Shown: positions 23,301-32,580 of the stretch, one piece after another
Layout: each line of letters opens with the position of its first letter
Numbering within the stretch: the first letter of the stretch is position 1
Source of the DNA: Pelargonium nanum
Lineage: Eukaryota > Streptophyta > Magnoliopsida > Geraniales > Geraniaceae
Length of the DNA: 52,039 bases
NCBI GenBank assembly: GCA_036897485.1
Contig: JAYMTF010000116.1
Location: 1 to 52,039 of the forward strand
Direction: 5' to 3'
Made by a program: the position numbers and the translations under genes
The notes under the pieces: generated by a model
Told to the model about the DNA's origin: nothing
The model's input: the letters and a program-made list of their open reading frames with translations, nothing else
Databases searched by the model: none

Positions 23301-24408
23301 TTAAACCACAAAAACCTAAACAAACTCACACAACTGAAATTCGTAAAAATAATATTGAAAAGGCAAAGAAAACATTAAACCCTTTTAAGAACAAAGAAAA
23401 CAATGGGAATAAACAACGTGATCCCCACTTCACAAAATTCAAATTGATTAAACCCCAAAAACCCATTCTACATTAAACCTCGAGAACCTAAACAAACTCC
23501 CACAACTGAAAAAAAAAATTATACTTTAAGAACAAACAATGCAAACCCTACTTCGCAGAATTCGGATTAAGTATACCCAAAAAAACATTTCAAAATAAAA
23601 CCAACAAACCCCCCATACACATACCAAAAAAAAATACCTTGAAAAACAATTAAGAAAATGGAAATAAACAATGCAAACCCTATTTTACAAAATTCAAATT
23701 AACTGAACCCTAAAAACACATTCTAAACTAAACCTTAAGAACTTATACAAACTCACAACTGAAATTCATATATATAAATTCCCTCAAGAAAAAACAAATA
23801 AAGCAATGGAATTTACAATGCAAACCCTAATTACAAAATTCAATTTTTTTTTAACACACAAAATTCAAATTAATTAAACCCTAAGAACCTATCATAAATT
23901 AACGTCAACAACCAATACAAACTCTCACAGCTGAAATTCATACACACAGGCTGCGTGAGTGGGAAGAGCGCTTGCGTTCGATCCCCACTCAACACACCCC
24001 TGGGGAGAGGCTTAAACCTTAACCTGTGCCCTCGCCTCGAATGGAGAGTAGTCTGTGTATGGTCAAATGACTTAAAGGTGCCTATCGCGAAAGTGCGAGC
24101 CTGCTCAAGAACTCCATGGTTTAACCAAAAAAAAAATTCATACAAAAAAATGAAAAACAATAAATTGACTTAAAGAGCAAATCAAACAATGGGAAATGAA
24201 AAAATTCAAAACTGAAAGAACGAGTTCTTACCCAGAAAAAGATTAAACCAGCTAACAAAGAAGAAACGCAAATGGTAATATATAGAGCCGATCATAGGGT
24301 TTTAGAGGTAGAGAGTTAGGGTTTTTGAGAAAGTAACCTCAGAAGAAGACGGAGAGCTTGTGTTGATCGGTGTTTGGAAGAGAAGAAACTGAAGCGAGAA
24401 ACTGACAT
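20339..24408 (-). CDS. HCC2: SCO1-like mitochondrial protein HCC2 (272 aa, seven exons)
   Basis: Exons (high to low): 24408-24338, 23052-22917, 22819-22744, 21579-21379, 21293-21204, 20661-20529 and 20450-20339. All phases agree and total 273 codons. The basic, Arg/Ser-rich N-terminus (MSVSRFSFFSSKHRSTQ) looks like a mitochondrial presequence. Residues about 70-85 (PAVILGFAGLATFLRYND) are the membrane anchor. A thioredoxin-fold SCO domain follows: IIGGPFTLID, GNWILLYFGYTSSP, VFVTIDPQRDNPSQLRAYL, RIIGLTGP and YLMNPKMEVVRCFG. True SCO proteins bind copper with CxxxC and a downstream His for cytochrome-oxidase CuA assembly. Here the CxxxC region reads YTSSPTVGPEQ and the His region reads VESSNITYLM, so all three ligands are missing, as in Arabidopsis HCC2. 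A redox or stress role is likelier than copper delivery. Arabidopsis HCC2 is of similar length. Confidence 0.93.
20690..21165. mobile_element. hAT-like short element, 'gtgttcgtgttgaaccc' family, in HCC2 intron 5
   Basis: The sequence opens with 'ggtcatgacccatgactcaaca', continues with GTGTTCGTGTTGAACCCAAC-type motifs and a CGGGTCGGGTCGGG run near 20935, and ends near 'gccacccctagg', whose complement (CCTAGGGGTGGC) resembles hAT termini. It is collinear with the copy at 47131-47405. No transposase is present. Confidence 0.6.
21960..22065 (-). mobile_element. tRNA-like SINE fragment in HCC2 intron 3
   Basis: On the minus strand: GGGGCAAGTGGCTTAAGGCA (A-box-like), then about 30 bases later CAGGTTCGAGCCTC (good B-box). 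This spacing is that of a Pol III internal promoter in a tRNA-derived SINE head. No cloverleaf or acceptor stem was found, so it is not called a tRNA. The ends are not defined. Confidence 0.5.
23270..23940. repeat. Degenerate tandem repeat (~4-5 units) in HCC2 intron 1
   Basis: A unit of about 120-160 bp recurs: 'aatggaaataaacaatgcaaaccctatttcacaaaattcaaattaattaaaccctaaaaaccc..aaactcacaactgaaattcat'. Copies are near 23270, 23400, 23535, 23650 and 23800. Copies are strongly diverged. The SINE at 23945 is inserted after the last copy. Confidence 0.7.
23935..24144 (+). mobile_element. tRNA-derived SINE with target-site duplication
   Basis: The body is 23945-24134 and is flanked by a perfect 10-bp duplication AATTCATACA (23935-23944 and 24135-24144). 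The head has an A-box-like GGCTGCGTGAGTGGG and a B-box GCGTTCGATCCCC. The tail ends CCATGGTTTAACC followed by poly-A. The clean duplication points to a fairly recent insertion into HCC2 intron 1. Related sequence lies inverted at 43720-44120. Confidence 0.85.
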
Positions 24409-25881
24409 ATTTTCCAGGAAAATCGATACATGGGCCTTTTGACGACTCAGTCCTAATTGGTTTCAAGCTCTCTGTTTAAGCCTAAATTTGCCTTGTTGCT
24501 CAAGTTCATTTTCTTATGCTGAAATTTATTTATTTAATCCCTTTTCTTTTTTCACCCAATAAATTAATTTTAATTTATATTCTATAATGGGATAAAATAT
24601 TATTTTGCCTTTATTTTACGAGAAAAATAAGCATTCGGGTTTGTTTTCAAATCAGTGTAGAAATTAAAAGAAGTCAAATAATGGTAAACATCTTTTTTCA
24701 TAGCTCGAGCTTCATAAACAAAATATTTAAGACGTTTGAGAGTTTGTCAATAGATGACGGATTCTTGATGGTGTGGTACGAGAAAAGTATTCGAGTTTTT
24801 AGAGACCCGTGTCTTTCTATGAGTGATGATTTTAAAGCCTCTACATGATTGTGTTGAAAGAGATGAAATTAAAGTTATGTTCATAAAAGAGTTTTTTTTT
24901 TAGGATTAAGGATGGGGTCGGGCGCCCAAAGCTCAATGTTCAACGACGAGGACAAGGAAAATATTTTTACTTTATGAGCATTCAAACAAGTCAAAAGTCG
25001 GTTTATGGGTGTGGGCTTATTACCAAAGAGGTAAGTGCACGATAAAGACCACGAGAAGGGTGGGTTCCTAGGTGGAATGTGACTATATCTTTGGCGAACT
25101 GAAGTATAACTAAAAGCCAATTTTTTTCTTGAGAAGCTTTGGCTAAAAAATGTCGAGGCAAAAGTCCTTTAACGTTAGCGTCAGGTGGATGTTGCGTCAG
25201 TGGCACAAACTCTCTCGAATGTTCGAAAGCTTGTTAGTGTTGAATGAAGGTGGGGATGGAAGGTTGGCTAAAATTTTATAAAAAATCAATATTTGGTTTC
25301 AAAGTCCAAATAACATAAAATATGCCGAGTATTTTTTCAACTTCGAATCAAATCTACACTTTGTAAAAAAACTTGAACCCGATAAGACCGAACTTAACTT
25401 GAGTTTTGAACTCAAACTCGAACATATTCACGTTTTGAGTCTAGTCGAGTCTCAATGAAGTTCTATTTTTAACACATGTCACACGTGGATAGCACGTGAG
25501 GGTAGAATGAAAACAAGACAACTCCAACTAAATTATTACCACATTTTACAAAACGACAAAAATAAAAATATTAGAAAAATGACGTATATAGGCTTCACCT
25601 CCAAATCCCTAATCTCTCTCTCTCCTCAGTATCAGACCAACATCGTCGTCATCACCAACGACCACAATCCACAAAAACCCTACCAACACCACACACACAA
25701 CCTCTGGACCAGAGTCGCCGCCGTCCGCGACCGACCTCATCGGAAGCTATACTCTCCGATCGCTCCGGTATTTCAATCTCTCTCTCCACAAATTCAGTGT
25801 CTTTATTTTTCTCACGGTTTTTTGTTCGATTAATTTGATGTTTGATGTGGTTCAGATTTGAATTTCTGAGAGCGATTGGTG
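24409..25881. promoter_or_regulatory. Divergent intergenic region between HCC2 and TFIIS
   Basis: The two genes are transcribed away from each other, with about 1.5 kb between start codons. TFIIS-side leader: a TATATAGG at about 25586-25593, then a CT-rich leader (CTCTCTCTCTCCTCAG near 25615-25628) that may include a short spliced 5' UTR. On the HCC2 side, TTAGGGTTTTT at about 24317-24327 is a telo-box just inside intron 1. The middle (24880-25260) holds unidentified, more GC-rich DNA. Confidence 0.45.
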
Positions 25882-28800
25882 ATGGAGAAAGAGCTGGTGG
25901 GGCTGTTCGAGGACGCGAAGAAGGCGGCGGCAGCTGCGGCGGTGGACGGAGCATCGGCGAACGGGCCGGAGGTGGCTCGCTGCATTGACGCCTTGAAGCA
26001 GCTCAAGAGCTTTCCGGTTACTAAGGACGCTCTTGTCTCTACTCAGGTTTTTGATATCCTCTGTGCTTTGGATTCATCAGTTTTATTGATTTATTATCAT
26101 TTTGGCACAATTTTTTTCTTAAAAATGTGATATTTGGTACAAATTTAGGGGTTAGTTGTGAATTTGAGTATTTCTGTGAAGATTTAGATTATGCACATGA
26201 CTTGATATTGGGCTCTGCTCTGCACCCTGCTCTGAATTCATTAGTTTTGTTCGTTTACTTATTCATCATTTTAGCTCAACATTTTGGCCAAATGTGTGAT
26301 TAAGTTTAAATTTAGGGCATAATCGAACTTTTAGAGTTATAAAGTTGACAACTTTAGTGAAAACTTAGATTATCCACATGAATTAGACTCTTGTCTTCAA
26401 TGGGCTCTGTTCTGCACCTTGCTTTGGATTCATTAGTTTTTTTAGCATTTTTTTAATACAATTTTTAGCTCACAAATTGTCATCAAATGTGCAATTTATT
26501 GCACATATAGTGCAGACTTAGGTTAGAGTTGAATTTGACAAATGCAGTGAAGACTTAGATTATGCACATGAATTGATACACGCAGTCTCTGATATTATTG
26601 AAAGATAGGCTGTTCTTAATTGAATTTTGCATTGAGCTCATATGTCTATATGATTTATTTGTGGGTAAAGTTGAAAAGAAATGCAACTGTGCAAGCAAGG
26701 AATCATTTTTTTCTTTCCTTTTTGCCTTATTCCATTTATCAGGGATAAGCAAAAAAAAAAGAAATTTTTTTTTTCTTGTTGTGGGGTTTTCTTCTTTTGG
26801 GTGGGCTGTTTGTAAGATATTTTTGTTCGAAAGTTACACCAAATCTGTAAAACAACGCTAAATGTGCTATAGTCACTAGCTCGTCTAGTGTTTCCTTGAA
26901 TTAGATGTTTCTTATAAACTCTCACAATCTCTGTGGTAACAAGCCAAAAAGCGCACAAAATTCTTATTGCTCACAAGAATAATGATAGAAAGGACTTACT
27001 TGATGCTGACAATTGAAATAGTCAGGTTGGTTTATGAAACAATTACAATTCTTTGGTCTTGCCTCAACACTGCACCTTTGTTGTAGACGTAGAAAACCGA
27101 AGTACCATTAGTTTTGATCAAAGTCCTCTCTTTTGTAAGTATCCGTGTGAGTGAATGAAATTTAGTATCAGATGCTTGAAGTGTCGTAACTCGTAAAATA
27201 TTATTGTTGGTTGGCAGTTGCAAGTGATTGTGTGTTCTTTTGCTGTCATGTTTATGGTGTTATGTATTGTTGGGTGATGCAAATGATTGGTTTGTGAAAT
27301 CATTACAAATACATGAAATGGTTTATCTTGTCATTCAAACCTTTCACTAATCTATATCAACACCCAATTATACATGTAATTACTTAACAGTTTCATTTAT
27401 TGGTTAAATATATGTGTTTGTCATTTTTGACAGCTTGTGGAGTTCATATGCAATAAGAGCTGACTATTTGGGCCTGAACCCATGACCACCCAAGTATGCC
27501 ATGAATTGGGTGTGAATCATGTCGGGCAACCCACACATCTTTCATGGCAAACCTGTCACCAAAAATGAGAGCCATCAAAAGGGTTTGTAGGTCATCACTG
27601 TCCCGACTTGGCAAATAATGACCTGATAAATGTGTGGGCCTTCTGTCCCGACCTTGGCCTGGGGACCATTTTGCTAGGTAGAGCTTGCAAAATGATTTAT
27701 GGCCTGCTTGCCATCACTGGTCTGGCCTGATAGTACCGGAGCCGACCCGGCAAATAATGGTCAGTTAAACGCCCGTGCTTTTTTATTCCTTGCTTGTTTC
27801 AGCCGCAACCCAATTTGCAAGCCTTTTCAAAATATGCACCTCTAGAGGGTCGGGTTAGGATTAGGTCTCTCCAACCTGAAGCCAACCCGAAATCCGAATT
27901 GTCAGCTTTACGTGCAATGGCGTTGAGGGAGTCATTTGCGACTTAATTTAGATTTGGGTACAAGATTTGGCCTCTTCTTTCTTAAAAATAGGTTGGATGG
28001 TTTTATATGTGTCCATGTATATTCATTCAACTTAGATTCTTTCCCCCCACATATTACCACTTGCTGTTTCATTTGTTAGAAGCTATGGCGATGGATTTGG
28101 TAGTTTGACTATTATTTTAGTTGATACGTTTAATGTGTGTATGTGCACAACTGATTGTTATCGATAAAGATATGAACTTTATTTTCCTCGTATAAGCTTC
28201 TCAAATGAGTATTTTGTTACAGGTTGGAAGACATGTTCGACATCTAACTAAACATCCCCAGGAAAAGATCCAGACTATGGCCACCGACTTGCTCGAGGTA
28301 TGGAAAAAAGTTGTCATCGACGAGACACTGAGGATCAAGAAAAGTGCCAGCTTCGATGGCAAAAGCTCGACTGTAAAGACCGAGGTCTCAAAGGCGAGCT
28401 CTGCAAAGGTTGAAAAGGTTGTCATCGACGAGACAATGAGGGTCAAGAAAAGTGCCAGCTTCGATAGCAAAAGCTCGACCGTAAAGACCGAGGTCTCAAA
28501 GTCGAGCTCTGCGAAGGTTGAAAAGGTTTCAAATAATGAAACTGTCAAGGTTGAGAACACAAGTACAGAAACTGTCAAGGTTGAAAGAAAAGGCGTGGAT
28601 ACAGTCAAGGCCGAGAAGAGGGCACGGGACGAGACTGTTAAGGTCGAAAAGATACCCAAGGAAGAGAAGCAATCTTCAAGCACAAAGAAACCATCACAAG
28701 CGCCAACCACACCAAAGTTCACTTCAATGGTCAAGTGCAACGATGCTGTTCGTGACAAACTCCGGGAGATCATTGCCGAGGCTCTCTCCAAAGTTGCCAA

Positions 28801-29257
28801 CGAGGCCGACGCGTCCCTTATGGACGAAGTCAAAGCTTGTGACCCAATCCGCGTCGCTGTCTCAGTAGAGTCCGTGATGTACGAAAAATTGGGCCGATCA
28901 ACAGGTAGCCAGAAGTTCAAGTACCGATCCATAATGTTCAACCTCAAGGACCAAAACAACCCGGACCTAAGGAGACGGGTTCTTCTAGGACACATCAGCC
29001 CAGAGACACTCATCACATTGACTCCGGAGGAAATGGCGAGCGATGAGAGGCAAGCCGAGAATAACAAGATTAAAAAGAAAGCTTTGTTTGATTGCGAGCG
29101 TAGCGGAGCCCCAAAAGCAACAACCGATCAATTCAAGTGTGGTCGTTGCGGTCAGCGCAAGACTACGTACCATCAGATGCAGACCAGGAGTGCTGATGAA
29201 CCTATGACAACGTATGTAACATGTGTAAACTGCAACAACCATTGGAAGTTCTGTTAG
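25882..29257 (+). CDS. TFIIS: Transcription elongation factor TFIIS (399 aa, two exons)
   Basis: Exon 1 is 25882-26046 (55 codons, CAG|GTTTTT). Exon 2 is 28223-29257 (TTACAG|GTTGG, stop TAG). The join is phase 0. TFIIS rescues backtracked RNA polymerase II in the nucleus by stimulating transcript cleavage. Domain I (N-terminal LW bundle) spans both exons (CIDALKQLKSFPVTKDALVS then RHVRHLTKHP, LLEVWKKVV). Domain II lies at about 230-345 (VRDKLREIIAEAL, KYRSIMFNLKDQNNPDLRRR). The C-terminal zinc ribbon has CGRC and CVNC pairs, with the catalytic acidic pair in TRSADEPMTTYV. The linker is unusual: a 36-residue block starting VVIDETLRIKKSASFDGKSS is followed directly by a near-identical second copy, then several ETVKVE-type mini-repeats. 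This makes the protein somewhat longer than the Arabidopsis one (378 aa). Intron 1 is 2.2 kb and full of repeats. Confidence 0.94.
26063..26585 (+). repeat. Three tandem units (~165-185 bp) at the start of TFIIS intron 1
   Basis: Units begin near 26063, 26226 and 26413 with 'ctttggattcattagttttttt'-like sequence. They end in 'gaagacttagattatgcacatgaattgata', and the first two continue with a 'gggctctgctctgcacc' phrase. Degeneration is moderate. The array starts about 15 bases after the exon 1 donor. Confidence 0.8.
27455..27917. mobile_element. hAT-like short element in TFIIS intron 1
   Basis: The left end is AGAGCTGACTATTTGGG. The right end is CCGAATTGTCAGCTTTA, the approximate inverted complement of the left. 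The inside is rich in 'gacccggcaaataatgg' and 'ggtcgggttagg' phrases, shared with 29530-29940. No coding capacity is present. Confidence 0.55.
28309..28524 (+). repeat. 108-bp in-frame tandem duplication in the TFIIS linker
   Basis: 28309-28416 and 28417-28524 are adjacent copies of the same 108 bases, differing at only a few positions (Asp-Gly-Lys against Asp-Ser-Lys, Ala-Ser-Ser against Ser-Ser-Ser, and others). Each encodes 36 residues and ends SSAKVEK. The small divergence implies a recent event that kept the frame. Confidence 0.92.
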
Positions 29258-30750
29258 AGGCGATCCACCGGGAGGGGCCGTAAGAAGCTCCAGCCTATTT
29301 ACATTCAAGTATGTTCCCTTTTTATGTTGAACAATCTTTGTTATTCATATTTGTTTGTTGTAGCTTAGCTTGTAGGGTTGTTTTTAGGAGTATCCAATCC
29401 AGGCATATCTGTTGTGGTGTTCTCTTGTAAAACTATTGCAAACTCTAATGTAGACCATTTTACAATTCCATTTCTTTTTCTTTCATTGAGTCACACTTTT
29501 TGGCATATTTTAAAAATTCTTCTTGCTATTTGGACCCGGCTGGCGAATAGGCTATTAGTTCGTGGGTCATCACTGGTCTGACTCGATAATATCAATTCGA
29601 TCGGACGAAAAGTGACTCAGTATGCATGCGAGTGTTTGCTGCCCCAATCTGCTCGAGTGTGGGCTATTTCTGGTCTACAGGCTATCATCAGCCCAGACCT
29701 TCATAAAATGGTTTGATGACTTGTGTTCCTGATCCGACCCATTGTCACATTTGTCAGCTCGAGTCATGGGTAACCAAAATTCAACCTACATATTTGCAGG
29801 TTGAGAAGGTTGAGAAACTTTGGATCAGATCAGATAAACTCGCAACCTAATTTAATTCACAACGATCCCATGTTCGGTTTTTCCAACCAAATCATATAAA
29901 AACCATACCAAAATCTGAATTGTGAACTTTAAACTTGTTAGCTAACTAGGGGTGCATGATCGAACAATTGAAGTTGGCAATGCTGTTTTTCAATCTAGTT
30001 CGGGTTCAAAAGGCGAAAGTTGAATCCTATTTGAAAGAGGTGAGAAGATTAACGACTAAATCAAGAAAAAAAAAAAACTTGAATCACAAGTGATGTGATT
30101 CGAGTTTCAGATACTGCAGATTCGGGCCAAATTGTCAGCTCGAATTCATTAAACATGAAAAAATCAAAACAAAGAAGAAACCGAGCAGTACACGCAACTC
30201 AGTGAACCAAAATGCAATAAAAGAAGACAGCATAGAGGCGTGAGAGCTGTTCTTTCTTTGCATGCAATGCACCGCAACCAATTTGTCCCAATTTGCCTAA
30301 AATCCAAACACAAATATAGCATATTCCAATCTTGATCCAATATATTCCTAAATTTGCAATTCTTTTTATTTTACCTTTTAACAAAAATATTAATTTCCCT
30401 TAAAAAAACAAAAATATTAATTTTATTACTAATTATTTATAAACTTTAATCGAAACATGCCCAATATAAAATCGAATATTCTAATTACAGTAAACGATTC
30501 ATAATATCTAATGTTTATTCTAGATAGAGTTGACAATTTGGGTCATGATCAGTGACATTAAGCATGTTTTAGTTCAACTTAACCGGTTTTGCGTTAACTA
30601 ACTGAACACATGTAATAATTAAGTTGTGTTTGTATCGATTTCATTTAAACCACGTCTTTTGTGTTGAAAATAAATCTATAAAAATAAATGTAAAGGTCAC
30701 TTTTTTGGAAAAAAGTAATAATTTTTTTATTGAACACATCCACTAGCAAC
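29258..30750. other. Intergenic DNA with dispersed-repeat relics
   Basis: About 29530-29940 is a relic of the GGGTT/AACCC hAT-like family and ends 'gaattgtgaacttta'. About 30527-30690 begins TAGAGTTGACAATTTGGGTC and is a truncated member of the 'gtgttcgtgttg' family. No gene is recognised. Confidence 0.5.
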
Positions 30751-30754
30751 ATGC

Positions 30755-30921
30755 CACGTGTAAAAATACAAATCATATGGTAATTGGAATTGTGAATTGC
30801 AGCGATCTCAATATATAAGTGGCGACCCGATGATTCCGTTTAAAGATCGGTTTGTTTCGTTGAAAACGACTCGTCCCAAATCGCCTTCTCGTCGTCTCCT
30901 TCCTCTCTGCACCGTCCACAG
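30755..30921 (+). promoter_or_regulatory. S6K promoter: G-box, TATA box and leader exon
   Basis: CACGTG at 30755-30760 is a G-box. TATATAAG at about 30811-30819 is a good TATA box. A pyrimidine-rich leader follows and ends CCACAG|GTAACG (donor at 30922). Position and order fit the promoter and first non-coding exon of the downstream S6 kinase gene. Confidence 0.6.
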
Positions 30922-32301
30922 GTAACGCTTTTCTCAATTGCCTCACGTTTCTCTTCCTCTCAACCTTACGGCTCTTACGACACAAGCTCGCTCTTTTATG
31001 TACGCTCTTGTTTTTTTTTTCTTCTGAATTTTGTGTAAAGTTGTGTTTTTTTATCTTGAATTCCAGTATCGCGTTCTGGGTTTTTACCTATCGATTTAGG
31101 GTTTTTTTGGGTTGTTGTTGGATTGGGATTTGTTGAGGCTTGCTGAGAAATGGGTCTGTTGCGGTTTGTTGTGGTTAGTTCTGAATCGGGCTGTTGTTTG
31201 GGATTTTTGGTTTTTTTACTTGTTTTTGAATAGTTTCATATTTGGCTCCAAATTGTTGGTTTTGAATATGTTTGGGTTGATTTCTATATTTAGGCTAAAA
31301 CGGAGTTTTTTTTTTGTTGCTGAACATAATCTTAAAGTATGAAGGAAAAGATCATTTAATGCCTTGATCCTTGATTTTACTCTTTTTAAACTTTGATCAA
31401 ACCTGTGATTTAGTGCATGAGCTCTCAGTCAATCGAATTTAGTACGTGAAGCAATACTAGCTTACACTATGTTCTGTTATGTATGTACATTTTGTTTGAA
31501 TTTTGTGTTGATTTCTAGTGAAGTTGTTGTTTTTTCCCCGCCTTGAATCCCAGTTTCGTGTTCTGGGTTTTACCTTTCGATTTTGTTGTTGTTGTTGTTG
31601 GTGTTTTGTGATCTAATGAAGGTTGCTGAGAAATGGGTCTATTGCGATTTGTCCTGGTTAGTTCTGAATTGGGCGATTATTTGGAAAATTTTGTATTTTT
31701 ACCTGTTTGGAAGAGTTTCATATTTATTTGGCTCTAAAGGGTATGTTTGGGTTGTTTCTCTGTTGAGTTCTATATTTTAGGCTGAGAAGGAGTTTTTCTT
31801 TTCCTGTTGAATTTAATTTTATTCTTTAGAGGAAAAAACAAAAGAGAGTTCAATTTGATGCTTTTGATCCTTGAATTTTTTTTAGAGTAAAAAGTAATCT
31901 GTTTTTTATAGTAACTTTGGTCGAATTTTCAATCACTCGAGGTTAGTTAATGAAGCAAATTCAGTATACACTCTAATGATTAGAGACCCCTAATTTGGAA
32001 AATTTAGTAAAGACTTCAATTGTGCACAAACTCTAATCTTTGACGGTTTACTCTTTGATTATGTGTACTGAAATTGACTAAGTGAAAGTTCAAGTACAAA
32101 ATCATACCATTTTTTTTTTACTTTTGTTTACTGTTCCTAGATTGACCTCTTTATTATCTGGATTCTGAACCCCCCAGAACCTTATTTTGTTGGGAAAAAT
32201 ATTCTGTTCCTCAACTTTTTTATTTTAATTTTATGATTTCTTATGGTTATTATAGTATCTTAATTATCGAAGAGTTACGAGCTTGTTTTTGTGTGTGACA
32301 G
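30922..32301 (+). other. S6K leader intron containing a ~490-bp tandem duplication
   Basis: The intron runs from GTAACG (30922) to TGTGACAG (32301). Inside, about 31035-31480 is repeated at about 31525-31975. Both copies carry 'ttgaatcccagtttcgtgttctgggtttttacc', 'gctgagaaatgggtctattgcg', 'gtttgggttg' and a downstream 'gatccttgaattttactcttttt' block. The leader's second exon is 32302-32580. Long leader introns in plants often boost expression; that is background, not seen here. Confidence 0.65.
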
Positions 32302-32580
32302 ATTTGACAGCCTGATCTTCACGTATTCAACAACTACTGGGGCATCTGTAGTTTCCTGTAAATCGGGAAACAAGAACTACGTCTTCTTCTGGATCTTGTT
32401 CTGCTTGCTGCCAAAGTTCTTGGGGACTCCTATTGCATACGTGAACTTCCTATTGATCACGGCCATTGATAGGTGTCCATAATTAGCGTAACTAGCCGAA
32501 ACTATCCCAGAGATCAATCTGTAGCTCTGTGATTTACGCACCCTGTTCCTGTGCACTTCAGTGCTTGCCCGTTCGGTAAC

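Noticed and set aside
23945..24020. Possible tRNA gene in HCC2 intron 1
   Set aside because: It is flanked by a target duplication and poly-A, so it is a SINE, not a tRNA.
28201..29067. 288-codon open frame on the minus strand across TFIIS
   Set aside because: It is the antisense shadow of TFIIS exon 2. It runs through repeated TFIIS codons, has no known domain, and the plus frame encodes a full conserved protein.
32291..32482. 63-codon frame upstream of S6K as a possible uORF
   Set aside because: It lacks an ATG start and straddles the leader splice acceptor at 32301.
32551..32580. N-terminal extension of S6K by ten codons
   Set aside because: It begins with GTG, not ATG. MVSSQ at 32581 matches the known S6K start.
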